Shown here: positions 34,898 to 48,279 of the stretch, piece after piece | Layout of the letters: every line of letters begins with the position of its first letter | Numbering within the stretch: the first letter of the stretch is position 1 | From: Corticium candelabrum | Taxonomy: Eukaryota > Porifera > Homoscleromorpha > Homosclerophorida > Plakinidae | Direction: 5' to 3' | DNA length: 64,000 nucleotides | Assembly (NCBI RefSeq): GCF_963422355.1 | Contig: NC_085095.1 | Span: 3,444,009 to 3,508,008, forward strand | The notes under the pieces: generated by a model | What the model was told of the DNA's origin: nothing | The model's database searches: none | What the model saw: only the letters and a program-made list of their open reading frames with translations | Translations under genes and position numbers: made by a program

Positions 34898-35216
34898 CTT
34901 TGCTGACGGAGAATTAGGCAAAGTATTCCTTGTACAATGGTTTTCTAAGACAAATTATTTGCACAGTCGTTTTGACTAAAACTAATTTACTTACTTTTAC
35001 AAGAGCACAAACAAGAAAGAAATCATGCAATAAGGCAAACATTAGTAAAGTTTGTGGGTCACTGCTTTACTCAAATCAAAAATGCACAACTACCTGATGT
35101 AAACAAACTGAAGTTAGAACAAGTAACTGTGTAATCAATCTAGACAAGAATCAAACAAGAGGAGGCAAACAATTATTGTGTGCTAGAGCACCACACTTTG
35201 CTTGATACCGGCCATT

Positions 35217-36627
35217 TTAGCAAGCGTTCTGTCTCCTATTATCAATACTTGTTTGAAGACTGTGAACTCTTTTTGACCGGAGCTTTCTTTTTGGTAGAGT
35301 GTGACGACATAAACTTTTCATGTTGGTATTGTTTGATTTTCTCTGCATTAATGATGGACGACCAGCCTTAAGAGGTTTTCCTCCACACTTTTTAATGGCT
35401 CGTCTGCTTACAGTTGTTGGTTGTACTGTAATGGTGCATTTGTTGCTTCTGATTTTACGTCCGTGTCCCTTTCCAAAGTTGTGCAGAGCAGATATTAACA
35501 ATGGCTTTGTGTAAGATTTCTTTTTGCCATCAGCACCTCTAATTTTTTTGTGCTGGCTGCAAAATTCTCGTATAGCTGTTGTAAATACAGTGTCCCTACT
35601 TGCCAATCCTTTCTTAATGTCTGTCATGACGTATGTCAAATCTGTTAGAGTGTCTTCAAAAATTGCTAGAGGTGGTGTGGCTCTGATGTTGCTGTGAGTC
35701 TTTACTTGCATGATCAGATTCTGGTGATGCAGGTTCATAGTCAATAGTTGTTTCTTGGTCTTCAATTTCTGTGTGTTGAGAGCTTGGAAATGTTTCGGTT
35801 CTTTTACTCCACTCTGGTTGCATCCCTAGATCTTTCACATAGGTGTCTTCTTCTTTCTGGTGCAGATGTCTGTAGAATGCAACTGGTAGTGCTGCCTCTC
35901 CGATTGCTATTTTGGCATACAGTTGGCGGCCACATACTGATGATGTTGGTATTTTATTTAAAGATTGACGTTTGTATTTTAATGAAGCTGCCAGCTGATG
36001 TCCACATGGCTGACCGTTTCTTCCTCGTGGACAGGTACAAGTTCCTACAGTCAAATCCACTTTCCATGTTTGTTGATTGTCTGTCCTACTTTGAACGTGA
36101 AATACGTCATCTGAGTCAGTGGCTTGGATGGTATGAGATGAAACTGTATCTGCTGTGCTACCTGAAATGGTAAATTGAAGAGCAACGAAGTTGTCAAGAC
36201 GATTGTTAGCCAGAGAAAGCAAACGCTGTTTGTAGTAGAGATCCATTGTTGTTGTAACAAATTGGAACATCTGGATACTGTTGTAGGCCTTCAGTCGATC
36301 AAATACTATATCTTGGTAATGTGAATTGCTGCCTCGGAGTAGATATTTGTGTTGTTTCCTCGAGTTATAAAATCTTTTCTAAGGCTAACACACCATTCTT
36401 CACGCCTTTCCCAATAGCACTGCAACCTGTTTCGAAACTTTAATGTTTTGCTGAACTTTTACATTACTGTCAATTCTTTGTTTAGCAGCAAGCAACTTTT
36501 CAGAAGAATCTGCGAAAAACAGCTCCTTTACCATGCTCATAGACAATAGTCTGTCATTACCAGCAACGCCTGACGTTGAATTCCATAGCCACTGCCAAGT
36601 GCTCTGCAAAAAATGAAAGGCACACAA
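35217..36627 (-). pseudogene. Mutator-like transposase, C-terminal half with SWIM zinc finger
   Basis: Frame 36627-36400 starts CAFHFLQSTWQWLWN, a usual MULE segment after the catalytic domain. The next stretch contains NNTNIYSEAAIH, then FVTTTMDLYYKQRLLSLANN. Frame 36270-35656 holds the SWIM finger C-T-C-P-R-G-R-N-G-Q-P-C-G-H (CxC, then CxH) followed by LAASLKYKRQSLNKIPT. Frame 35765-35217 adds a basic tail with FGKGHGRKIRS and VQPTTVSRR. The three frames need two shifts or small introns. The N-terminal part with the catalytic DDE residues is not visible upstream (36640-37200), so this copy has probably lost activity. Closely similar proteins, as I recall, are common in sponge genomes. Confidence 0.75.
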
Positions 36628-36929
36628 AAACAGTTTAGTAACAATTTAGTAACAGTAATAATTAATCCTCATAATTGAGCTACAGCCACCTTGTTAGCAT
36701 TGCAAATGCTCCTTGACATAATTGAGCATCTCAAGTTATACATCCATTTCTGGCTTGTGTTGCCACAACACTTAATTAAAGAACTGCTTAACCAATCCCA
36801 TACTGTGCAAAGAATGGGGAATTGTGGGGAAACTCTTAGCAAACCTATCAGGAAGCTCCACATCTATTGCTTGCCAGCCAGCTCTCCTTCTTATGAAGAT
36901 CAGTTCATAATGACTTAGAGAGTGGGTTC

Positions 36930-37165
36930 ATTCTGAATACTCAAGGTAATCTGTGGCAATCAGTGGACAATGAGACAAGGAAAAGAGTTATGGTGTTGTC
37001 CTACATAGACTTCAAGAGCTGGATTAAACTTTAATTTATGTCTGATTATTCTTCTATTTATTCTTTTATGTTTACTCTTCTATGCATGGCTACCTATTTT
37101 TACTTGTTACGCTTATGTAGCTTGTCTTGCCTAGGGCACTGTACCTGTAGCGGTATGAATCAAAA

Positions 37166-37199
<34 letters not shown>

Positions 37200-37700
37200 G
37201 AATGAATGAATGATGAATGATATATTTGATTATATTTGATTATTATTATGTTGTGCTCAACCAGATCAGTCTGATTCATAAGGTCACTGGTAAGCACCGA
37301 AAGCAAACCCTGCCTCAGAGGTGCTTAGACCATCATGTCTGTCTAGACAGAAGACATGACTTTACGCAGGATCCGACTTGATCCAAGAAGCATGTCTCGG
37401 TGCAACCCTTCAGAGGGTGCAGAGGGGTCTTAACCCCCACTGGGCGCCCACCGACCCGGCAGGTAAGCACAGTGAGGTACATGCCTCTGTGCAGTCCACA
37501 CGGCGATCAGACACAGCTCTTTCAAGCCATAGCTATAGTCACGGAGAGGCCAACTACAATACGGGGAATCCAGAATTCCCGGATCAAGTCCGTATAGTCA
37601 ACATTGGCACAAACCTCGCCAGACCACAGAAGCTCCCCATACGAGTGAAACAAGTCTCATTCCTTCATAAAAGAACCAACAATGAAAGATAAAGAAGGAC
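36930..37700. other. Retroposon-like tail and unassigned sequence inside the MULE
   Basis: About 36930-37200 ends in GTACCTGTAGCGGTATGAAT followed by an (ATT)n run, which has the form of a LINE or SINE 3' end. After it, TTGTGCTCAACCAGATCxGT at 37253 recurs at 63479 near another (ATT)-type tract, so this is a dispersed repeat. The GC-richer stretch 37280-37690 has an open plus-strand frame of 104 residues with no motif I know. Confidence 0.4.
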
Positions 37701-39108
37701 AAGTTTCTGTATTACTATTATTATTATTAATAATATTATTATTACTATTCAGGAGAGGTAATTACATTCACAGTGGGTGTATACTAAGGGAATTATACAG
37801 GCAGAGAATTAATCAGGAACGAATTATTTGGAGAAATACGGTACCTCATCAAACAGTCTGCTTGTGCTCATGTCTTGAACTTAATATACATTGTGGTATG
37901 TAAGCGAATTAAATAAATTCTCATTTAATTCAATAGCTGTTGTCTACGTTTTGACTGTATCATGTGTATAGATGCTGATCTGCATCCTGTGAGAAAAGAA
38001 ATAGCGACTGCTTCTGTTGCACATACACAATGGAAGTTGTCTATTACAAGTCACAAATTATAGATCTGACCACAATGTTTGGACGTTATTATAATTATAG
38101 TTCTAACAAGAGTCAGATGACTCATGATTATTTGTGGACATCCAATGCATATGCAAGATAAGCAGTGACAAACATTTTATTGCTAAAGGCAATGTAATAC
38201 TTTGTCAAAGTATAGTTATCTAAAGTCACATCTGAAGTCACAACTGTCCTCTTGGTACAACTAGCAACTAAGACTACTTTCATCACTCCCATTTCTGTAG
38301 TAGTGCAGGTTTCACTGATCATGACTCCTTCTTCTAGTTAGAGCATGGCTTCAAATGAACTCATAACAAGTAGCAGACATCAACTCATTGTTAATTAATA
38401 ATGTTGACAAAGAATTTCAGCCAAACAACTGTCAGCTGGCTGGCAACAGATCATTTTAGAAGTATTAAGGACCTGCATAACAATTGTGCTTTAATTCTAC
38501 CATTTCTCTTACGGGTCATTTTGCCTCACCATGTTGATTTTGCTGTTGTCTCAAATACACGGTGTCTTTCAAGTGTCATCAACCTACAGTTGTATCATCA
38601 AAGTACACAGATTCAAGACAGGCAAATGGTTATCACAAATATCCATATTAAACATACCAGTAATGTGGCATAGCCAACAAAAGGCGAAATACCATGCTTG
38701 GCTACCTGGATTATTTCAGTACCAGGTGTAGCTTGATGGCCCAGGTAACGCTCTCACATTTCTAAGTACAGCCACACATGTTAGATTCTGCCATAGCTGC
38801 CACATTAACATGCAGACTAACATATACCGTACTTCACATGGCCATCAGTAATAGTCAGAACACCCAGAATGCAGCAAGCCAGACAGTTCTTGTCGACAAC
38901 CACAGCCACAGACCTTGTCCACCCCAATGAAATACCAGTTACTCAATATATACACTAGAATCAAATGAGGCAAAGATAGGAGTTTCTTGTCCAAGAAATT
39001 ATCCTCTATCTCATCATTGCTAGGACGATAGTAGTTCATGCATTAATGTGTCTTGAATGTACCAATGCTATGAGATGACACTATTCCAATTGAGTAAACA
39101 GCCATATG

Positions 39109-39109
<1 letters not shown>
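37700..39109. other. No recognisable gene inside the MULE
   Basis: Apart from an (ATT)n-like tract at 37712-37750, only short overlapping frames are present. No family is recognised. Confidence 0.4.
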
Positions 39110-39165
<56 letters not shown>

Positions 39166-39177
39166 ACACGCACACGC

Positions 39178-39218
<41 letters not shown>

Positions 39219-40626
39219 ACTAATTATATAACTCAGTTACTGTCATTCATGTCACCAACCATATAACAACCAATGCCTAGTTTGAAATATAATGCCAGTT
39301 GCCAAAATGCATATCCAATGTATACACCTATAAGTGTCACAACACAATGACTGATACCATCAACTTAACTAAGAGTCATTAACTTAACTTAAATTAATTA
39401 ACATAATTTAATTTAAACCAGTGTTAGCTCTAAATGTAGATTACCTCAATAATAGCTGTGTGACAACCAGCAGTGTTATCAATATGTCGTCATCATAATC
39501 ATCATACTCTATGCATTAGTAATTAGTATGTTGTTTACATTAAATGATCCGATTAGTAATAATTATTAGAGTACATTATTTTGTGTACGTGTTTATCCAA
39601 CTAGATAATGCTTAGTAAATATTGTGTACACACACATATCATATGCTGTTATTTTAATTGTATACTACCCTATTAGAGTGTTTACCTGTTTTTATTAACT
39701 TAGTCGTTGTGAAATAGAATTAAATTACCTGAGTACTTTGCACTTTTCTGCATATTACAGTCAAACCTCCCTTATCCGGACCTCTCACTTACGGACACCT
39801 CCGTATACCGGACACTGAGCTAAAACCGAACGCATGCGCAGTGACCAACACGTGCTCTATGGCGTCCAAGCAATCACGGAAACGGTCAGTTATTACTCTA
39901 GAGAAGAAGTTGGAGTTAATTAGTGAATTGGAAAAGGGGCAATCATTTCGACTAGTTTCTCAGCATTATAACATTCCGAAGTCAACGTTGGCTGACATCT
40001 GGAAAAGCAGAGACGAGATTTCACGCCATGTGTCAGGTAGTGAAATTCCAGACGTTGCAAAGAAGCGTCGAGTTGTAAAGGAGCCGCAGTTTGAGAAGAT
40101 CGACGAGGCACGCAATAGAATTCTCAGTTACGGACAATTCTAATATCCGGACAGCTACAGGTCCCGAAGTGTCCGGATAAGGGAGGTTTGACTGTATTTA
40201 ATTAATTGCACACAGGAAATAAATTTGTAATAAATAGTACATGATTTGATGTATGCAGTGCATGCAACAGTGTCAATATTGACGCATAAATCGCACCCGA
40301 AAAAGACTTTATGCAAACTGAAAATTTGCTTAACTGCGAAGAATAGTAATTATAAATGACTTTACCTGTCGCCTAATTTATTGAAGTTGATTTGTGCCGA
40401 GAAAACCACGTTCAGCAGACGACAAAAACTGAGGCTCCCTTTCAATAAACGGCGCAGGTTACTGCTCGAAAGTTGCGCAAAAAGACAGCAGTTCGTTTAT
40501 GTCAAAATCGCGGTTGCAAGATGTCTATTGACTGCAGAGCCTCGTACTACCAGACCACTGCAAACCGCGAGGAAGTGCATACGGGAACAGCTAAAGCCAC
40601 ACCCAACGGGGCCAAAAAAAATTCGC
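39110..40626. repeat. Right long inverted repeat of the MULE, with (CA)n and a nested Tigger element
   Basis: It pairs with 33323-34411. The (CA) tract at 39110-39214 mirrors the (TG) tract of the left arm but contains a few CG/CC variants. The nested element at 39758-40194 is absent from the left arm. Confidence 0.85.
39758..40194 (+). mobile_element. Tigger/pogo deletion derivative nested in the MULE arm
   Basis: Ends CAGTCAAACCTCCCTTATCC (39758) and its inverted copy (40194) have TA on both sides, and the terminal sequence is the well-known Tigger type. The empty site is preserved in the left MULE arm, which confirms the limits. Inside, 39841-40143 encodes MASKQSRKRSVITLEKKLEL, then FRLVSQHYNIPKSTLADIWK, a CENP-B-type N-terminal helix-turn-helix, and ends soon after. 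The DDE domain is gone. The copy is non-autonomous. Confidence 0.9.
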
Positions 40627-40699
40627 AAGCGCGGAACAGCGAGTAACTTTAGTAGCTGTGTTGAGTTGCGTTACTAGAGACTATAATACAACTAAAGCA

Positions 40700-42916
40700 T
40701 TACATAGTGTTATGGAACGACTCACGACACCAGTACAAATGTCGTTTTGCGACCGCAACCTCGCAGAAGTATGGCGGAAGTATGAGCAGCAATCTAATTT
40801 CTACTTCAGGCGTCGGAGTTAGAGAAAACCCCAAGAGATATACCAGAAGTTCGTGTTCCCGCCACAAGAAGCAGAGCAACCTGATCCTAGACAGGATATC
40901 AACGCTGTACTCCAGCAATTCAAGACATATTGCAACCCCAAGCGCAACACCGCATATGAAAGGCACTAATTCTGGTCTAGAGACCAGTTAGAAGGTGAGG
41001 CAGTAGATCAATGGGTTATCGAGCTGAAAGTAAAGGCGGGGTTGTGCGAATTCGGTGACCAACGCCATCTTCTAATACGCGATAAGATCGTGCTTGGCGT
41101 CCGCGACGAACGCGTGAAAGAGATTATTATGAGAATCAGACCTTACTTTGCAGAAAGCGTTGCACATATGCAGAGCAGCAGAAACAACAAAAGAGCAGGT
41201 GCAAGCTACGAACAAGAGGCGATGAAAGTACCCATAGGCGCCGTTCGAGGTACGCAGAAGCAGCGACGCAACAAGCCAGACACTATGCCCAATATGAGCT
41301 CGAGGATTCACGAAAGTGACAAGTCATCCAAGACCAGGCAAGCGGCATGCAAGTATTGCGGCGGCTTCCACCCACCTCGACAGTACCCCGCCTACGGAAA
41401 GATGTATTCAGCGTGTCACAAGAGAAACCATCTGGCCAAAGTCTTTCTACAAACGGCCAGGCAAATTAGGAAGGTAGAATTCCAGGTCAACGATGTAGAT
41501 GAAACAGGCAGTGACGAGATGAAGAGCCACTTATGTCACCCATATTCATAGGACATATCCGAGACACGCCAGAATGGACCGAACGCCTTGATCTGGACCG
41601 TAAGCTGATTGATTTCAAGTTGGAAATACTAGCCCAGGCAAACATCTTTTCTTTTAAGGTGTACAGTTTTCAAGACAAAAACTGCAGCCCACCAGCAAGA
41701 TTCTTGCAGGACTTGGTGGTGGTCACGTCATACGCAGAGGCACAACTCAGGTCAGCTGTTTAGTCAGAAGAAACAAAGCGAGCTGCAGGAAGAGGCTCAC
41801 GTTTTATGTTATCGACGACAACGTAACCATCCTTGGAAGAGCAGCGTGCGAGGACTTGGATCTCATCAGACGTGTGGACAATGTTGTGCCTGTGGATATG
41901 CAACAGGTCACACCAGGCAGCAACTCATCGAGCAGAACAAGGACGTGTTTAAAGGAATAGGAGAGTATGACAAAAAGCATGACATCCAGCTTGAAGCAGA
42001 CGCTATTCCGGTCTTACAGCATCTGCGAGTCATATCATATGCAAAGAGAACCAAACTGCAACAGACGTTGGCAAAAATTCAGCAACAAGGTGTTATGCAA
42101 GACGTCGAGGGCCCGACCGACTGGCTTCACAATCTCGCGATAACAGAAAAGAAGAATGGTAACATGAGGATCTGTCTGGATCCCAGACCCCTCAATAAAG
42201 TCATCAAAAGGGAGAGACATCAAATACCAACAATGGCAGATGTCCAAGCCCGACTGGCTGGCAAAGCGGTATTCACAGTAGTCGACATGAAGGATGCCTT
42301 CTGGCACGTCAAATTGTCTAACGAGTCAGCCAAGATGTGCGCGTTCAGCACCCCATGGGGTAGAAAGTGCTTCACAAGGGCGCCGTTTGTACTGGCTTCA
42401 GCCAGTGAAGTGCTGCAGGAAAGGAACGATCACACATAGGGGGACATCCCAAACGTTCACGTGATTGCGGATGACCTGATTGTGGCAGGCAAGACGGAAG
42501 AGGAACATGAGAAAGCCCTCGCGCAGGTGTTACAACGAGCAAGAGAAAGGAATGTGGGATTCAGTCCCCAGAAGTTACAGTACAAGGTTCGTTAAGTGAA
42601 ATATATGGGTCACATTCTTAGTCAACAAGGAGAGCAACTGGTCACATTCTTAGTCAACAGGGACAGCAACCGGATCCGGAAAGATTGAAGGGATTGCGAG
42701 TATGCCGAAGCCCAAGAGAAACAAGCTGTACAGCGATTGCTAGGCTTAATTAAGTTATTGACCCCCTATATTGCAGCGGAGTCCGCTATTACAGCCCCAG
42801 TCAGATTTCATAAAGGACGGAAGCATGTGGAAATGGGATACACAGCATGTTGCGGCCATCAACGAGATAAAGCGGGCACTCACTAGTGATTCAGTGCTAG
42901 GATTCTATGATTCCAC

Positions 42917-42998
<82 letters not shown>

Positions 42999-43520
42999 AA
43001 AGACCACCAATATTGACCGAACACAAGCCTTTGGAAGCTATCATGAAGAAGCCAATTGGTGCAGCACCACCAAGGCTCAAAGAAGGATGCTGCAGCTACA
43101 GAGATATGACCTGGCGGTTCGTTATGTTCCAGGCAAGCTTATGTACGCAGCAGACACTCTGTCGCGGGCGCACTTGGCAACTAGTTACGACGCGGATTCA
43201 CAACTTACCAGTGACATGCAAGTCATGGTCCACGTTTTTGTCACTTCGATGCCACTAAGTGCGGAAAAGAAAGCGCAGTTACAACAGGCCACGACAACAG
43301 ATCAAAACTGCAACGTCTCAATCGACCAAATAATAATGGGTTGGCCTTCAAAGATTGAAGATGTGCCAACCAAGATACGAGCATACTGGACGATCAGAGA
43401 TGAGCTTCATCAGGCCATAGATACTAGAGCGGGGGAAAGGGATTGGAAACGCCGAATAGATTACGTCATCGTGCAATACGAAACGATCCGGGTCGGCGGT
43501 TGCCTTTGATGCTCATGCGC
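40700..43520 (+). mobile_element. Gypsy-like LTR retrotransposon fossil
   Basis: A gag-like part (40780-41460, including a Cys-His knuckle region), an aspartic-protease-like stretch and a reverse transcriptase region (about 41930-42560, with ICLDPRPLNKVIKRE and FTVVDMKDAFWHVKL) are followed by RNase H-side and linker sequence (LRYDLAVRYVPGKLMYAADT-like, 43100-43160). A (TA)n tract of about 39 units sits in the middle (42919-42996). The integrase region and flanking LTRs were not recognised. The copy is old and broken in many places. It belongs to a different lineage from the intact-looking LTR element at 49.2 kb. Confidence 0.7.
42919..42996. repeat. (TA)n microsatellite
   Basis: About 39 uninterrupted TA units within the Gypsy fossil. 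Confidence 0.95.
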
Positions 43521-44600
43521 GTTACGCCATTCTGCGAGCAAAGAGGTGGACCTTTACGTTTACAGCAAGTTGCAGAAGACTAGCCCAGGTCAGTTTTCAC
43601 CCAGTGCCATTCGTACAGCGATGAAACGGACAACTTTGGTATCTCTCGTTGTTCGCTGTCTTTCAGAGTTACTGGCAAACGTGTGATCACTCACTAGTGA
43701 AGGAAGCCGGTGAAGGTACCCATATCAATGCTATCATAATCTAGGGAGACGGAAGAAATACACAGAGAAACGATGAATGGGTCTTCTTCCGGTACTAAAA
43801 TGGCGGCGAGAAAACCTGACGTCGTCTAGTTTGTGTACCTCTAGCAGTGGGCTACGAGCTCACATAACCGGGGAGAGTGCATGAACTAAGCAGGCCGTAT
43901 TACGTCAGTGGAACCAGGTATAATAGACGCTGAGAAAGGTACGTAGTTCAGTACACTAGTATCCTAAAGGAGAAAAGGTCACATTTTCTGCTCTGCACTT
44001 TGTGTACCTTCAGCGCGACCTTGATAGTTCACAAGTAGTAATAGGTTCCAAATTCTGTTCTGGGTGCCTTTCAAGAGTGGAAATGGGTACTTGAGTGGCT
44101 GAGGACATTGAATTGAACTAATTTAATAAAGATTTCTATCAGGTATTGTGCAAGTGCAACCATAGCTATATTAGTATTAGAGCGTACAGCAAGTATGGTT
44201 ACACGTTGGAGAAATATGTTCCAATATGTTAGATGGGACGAAAGATGTATCTGACTTCCAAAAAGAACAGGGAGAGAGAAGTCTCCTGCCAGGGAGAAAC
44301 TTGAAGTCGAATCGTGCAAGTGTAGCCTTGACAAGGTTTGATGGTATTGTCCTAGCCTTTCCATTGATGGCATCAACAGTACCCAAGATAATGTGACTAA
44401 TATTGGCTTAATTACAGGATACTCAGACACCTCTGAATCCAAGCATAACCTGTGTAACTCAAACAGAGGTATAAGACTGTGGATTGTAATTGTAATTAAT
44501 GTACTAAAGTGTGACAGGAACACTGAGTTTTCTCATAGTGTGAGGATGTCTCCATTGTTGAGAATCGACCTTCCCAAACTTCTGGCCCACTTGATTTTGA
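43521..44600. other. Mostly uninterpreted; one small minus-strand frame
   Basis: The minus strand at 44386-44177 reads GTVDAINGKARTIPSNLVK, then ATLARFDFKFLPGRR. It looks protein-like but I cannot place it. The rest shows no gene. The left end of the P-like element should lie here, but no terminal repeat was identified. Confidence 0.35.
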
Positions 44601-46816
44601 TGACATAATGAGTTCATTAGCTTTACCAAAGGGATGGTTCACTGTCTCTACAAATGCAGAGTCTCTTTGCTGTGTTATTGTCCACATTGTTGCCAACTCA
44701 ACATTTCAGCTTGCTGAAGCAGATGTTACTTTGAAGATTTTGGACGACCATTCCTGGGTTGTTTTCATGCGTGGACGAAGAGTGAGTGAAAGAGGTCGTA
44801 CCCAGTTGTCATCACCCCTGGTTGTCACCGATGGTGCTTGTATTAGAACCATTATAGATAATTTGGAGAGGTCTCAGATTTACATCGGCAATCCTGATGA
44901 ATGTTGGCATCCTCTATCACAAAAAAGGAAAGGACGGTTCAAGAAATCTGGAGGAGATGAAGTGCTCATTGCATTTATGGACCAGAGAGAGGTCGCGTTC
45001 AAAGGAAAGTGTTTTACAAGAACCATTCGTCACGTCAGTTGTGACATGGTGGCATGTGGCAAGGACGGTCGATGTAGAACATGTAGGCCAACACTTAGAG
45101 CAATGAATCATCGTGAAAAGAACTGTTGGTGCAAACAAAGAGGGCAGTTGTAACTCGAACAAACAATCGTTATATGACAACACCAGAGAGAGCGATGAAA
45201 TTGAAGTCTTACAAAAATTCTGTCAAGTCAGCCATGCAAAGGATGGCTCGAATGAAGTCACTTTTAGTTGCAAATGTAGAGATGAATGGTATGGAGCTAG
45301 ATTCTGAAACACACAAAGACCAACTACAGATAATGAAAGAACGGTCATCTGAAATTGCTTCAAAATTTCCCAAGAACTCTTTCCGTCAGCTATTTTGGAA
45401 ACAGCAGATGGAAGCTGCATTATTAAAAAATCCAAAGCAGATGAGATGGCATCCATTGATGGTCCGATGGTGCCTCTCTATCAAGCAAACGTCATCCACT
45501 GCCTATGAGACACTTTATAATTCTGGTCTGGTCACACTTCCATCCAAACGAACACTGAGAGATTACACCCACACTTGTAACGTGTCCTCTGGATTTTGTA
45601 ACAGCATAGATGAGAGGCTTATTCACGATGGCAGTTTTGATGGTGCTGCTGACTGGCAAAAGCACGTTGTGTTGATTTTTGATGCGATGCACATCAAGGA
45701 AGATTTGGTGTTCAACAAAACAACAGGACTGCTGAAAGGTTTCATCAATGTTTGTGATATCAACAATCATCTGATGAAATTTGAACAATTATTGGCAACC
45801 AAGAAATCATTGCTAGCTCTTGCAAATTCAATGCTCATGCTAATGGTGAGAGGAATATTTACATCCTTGAGATTTCCATATGTACAGTTTCCTTGCAAGA
45901 CTCTTTCTGGTGATACCTTATACCCTATTGTTTGGGAAGCCATTCAACGACTGGAACTACTTGGATGTAAGGTGCTGGCAATAATCTGTGATGGAGCTAG
46001 TAGTAATCGTAGCTTCTTTCGTATTCATTCAACAAAGAATTCTTCAGAGGCTCAGGAGCAGCTAGCTTATACAACTAGAAACCCTTTCAACTGTGATCGT
46101 GACCGCACATTTCTCTGGTTTGTGTCTGATGCTCCCCATTTGGTGAAGACGACACGAAACTGTTGGGCTAGCCCTAAGCGAAGTCTCTGGGTTGGTTACA
46201 GCATATTGTATGACAGATATTGCACCTCTGCTATCAGTGTTTGTGTTTAGAATTGTGGTAAAGATATAAGTTGGAATCATCTTCGACGACTGTACTACCA
46301 AGATTCTGGGGTACAGAGATGTGCTGGAGGGTTGAGTCTTGTTCCTAAGCTGAAGTTTGAGCACCTCAAGTTATCCTCGTTTTCTAAAATGAGAGTGGAC
46401 TTAGCAGTTCAGGTAAGAATGTATGTACGTCTCCTTGCTACACTAGAAATCATTGCAACTGCTTTTACCTCTTTCCTCTGGACAGGAATATACTGGATGT
46501 ATAATACACATGTTTATGTGTGTCTACAGGTACTGAGTAAGTCAGTGTGTCATGCTCTGCTGGAGATCGGTGGAGACGCCTTTTCGGGAACAGCAACATT
46601 TTGTCAAAATGATGGATCGATTCTTTGACTGCCTGAATGTTACCAATTATTCTGAGTGCTACAAAGAATTGAAGCCCTTCAGAATGCCTTATCGGTCTGT
46701 CAATGATTTTCGTTTCAAGTAATATTTATGGCACTTATTGATGATATGGTAAACTAAAGTGACTTCACTTACTATACAAGCTATACATACATATAAAACA
46801 CATGACAATATACATT

Positions 46817-46838
46817 TTTTACTTGTATATTTTATTTA

Positions 46839-46885
<47 letters not shown>

Positions 46886-47533
46886 GGATATGGTTGGGTA
46901 TCCCCATTTTCCCTTCCCCAAACTCCAAACGCTGCCCTTGTGGTAACATTATTGATAAGTTTGGTGACCATCTATTGGGATGTAATCAAGGACAGAGTTT
47001 GACAACGAAACGTCATGATGCTCTATGCGAAGTGGTGTACAACGCACTGCTTACAGATGATTCTCGTTGTCGTCGGGAGGCAAGATGTAGCAGTAGCAAC
47101 CAAACAAGACCAGGAGATGTTTATCATCCAGATTTCGAGCGCGGTTTGCCTGCCTACTTTGACTTATCGGTACGAAGTTCCTTACAACCGTCTTTTCTCA
47201 CTCAAGCAGCAAGTCATCCAGGTGCAGCATCTGATGCAGGAGAGATGGAAAAGGACGAACGACATCACCTGAATGTGTCCAGCACAGGCAGCCTTTTTCA
47301 TCCGCTAGTAGTAGAGACTCTGGGTCTCTGGACAGCTGCTAGCCTTCAAGTGCTCAAGATCATAGCACGTAGAGCTTCGTTTAAACATAATGTTTCAATT
47401 AGCCAGTCTGTTTGTCATTTTCATCAGCAACTCTCTACTAGACTGTGGTGTAGCAACGCTAAAATGATACTAGCTAGATGTAGTTTAGATGGTACTGCTA
47501 GTCCCCTATGGGACCTATAATATAATATATATG

Positions 47534-47580
<47 letters not shown>

Positions 47581-47620
47581 CATATATTTTACTTTTGTAT
47601 TTTATTTAATATAATATATA
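46817..47620 (+). mobile_element. 5'-truncated LINE fragment inserted in a P-transposase intron
   Basis: Frame 46894-47520 has CPCGNIIDKFGDHLLGC, RPGDVYHPDF and YFDLSVRSS, and shares long stretches with the minus-strand LINE copy at 16.0-17.1 kb. It starts abruptly after a (TA)n tract, just before the zinc finger, and stops at 47520, next to more TA repeats. A ~34-base sequence (ACTTGTATATTTTATTTAAT...) at 46820-46850 recurs nearly unchanged at 47589-47620, so the fragment with its TA tracts lies between direct repeats that could be a long target duplication. The split gene reads on across it (FRFK at 46720, WLQNEF at 47737), so it lies in an intron. Confidence 0.65.
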
Positions 47621-47626
47621 CACACA

Positions 47627-47686
<60 letters not shown>
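47530..47686. repeat. Two (TA)n tracts flanking the LINE 3' end
   Basis: One tract runs 47539-47577 and a second, purer one 47633-47686. A third (46843-46884) lies at the LINE 5' edge. Confidence 0.9.
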
Positions 47687-47688
<2 letters not shown>

Positions 47689-48279
47689 TTGTTAATAAAT
47701 AGAGTACAACTCAAATACAGAGTCTTGCTTTCACAGTGGTTGCAAAATGAATTTCTTCCGTACCTGTACAAGTGGGAGAGCAGTGTAGCAGAAAGAGAGG
47801 ATTTGTCTGCCTCTGTAAAAAGACCATGCTGTTGAGTAGAGAGACTCTAGAAGGGATCAAGATAACTGGTAAAACCTTCAGTTGTCAAATTACTTGATTA
47901 TGTAGAATATCCTGTGTAATATTTAGTGAAATCATTCTGTGAAATAGGACAGTATTTACTGAGCATTCCAGAAGTGAACAGCCTGCTATCCAATCGAATC
48001 TGTTGCCAAGATATACTTGAACAATTTTTTGGCAAACAACGTCAGCAGAGAGGAACCAATAACAACCCGAATGTAGAGCAGTTTGAGTACAACACATCTT
48101 CTATTCGAGTAATGAGCTCAGTGGCCCTTGCTCCTGTCAATGGAAACACTGGGAGATTTTCGAGAAGGAGACCAGGTGATCTGGCTGTAGACAAAGAGAA
48201 CACTCCATTGCATAAGCGGCCAAGGCTATGTGCAAAAGCATTGTTCTAAGGGCACTGTGAGATTTCAGCAACAAAGTAC

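Larger units (their letters stand above)
44608..48249 (+). pseudogene. P-element-like transposase, spliced, with a LINE in one intron
   Basis: The first ~180 residues are an N-terminal domain with no visible THAP finger. A frame change near 45130 leads into the catalytic part (45126-46190), with IFDAMHIKEDLVFNKTTG (first acidic residue), FINVCDINNHLMKF, VLAIICDGASSNRSFF (second) and FVSDAPHLVKTTRNCW in the GTP-binding insert. Apparent introns lie at about 46190-46250 and 46413-46530. After FSKMRVDLAVQ and VLSKSVCHALLEIGG comes a second frame change near 46607, then RFFDCLNVTNYSE and YRSVNDFRFK. The gene resumes at 47737 with WLQNEFLPYLYKWESS, changes frame near 47815, and ends with LEQFFGKQRQQRGTNNNP. 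Three frame changes break it. The domain order is that of P/THAP9-type transposases. Confidence 0.8.

Noticed and set aside
39057-39266. Frame coding a long His-Thr repeat
   Set aside because: It is a translation of the (CA)n microsatellite in the MULE arm. The same reasoning removes the Tyr-Ile repeat frames at 18642-18836, 42771-43080, 46802-47002 and 47589-47771.
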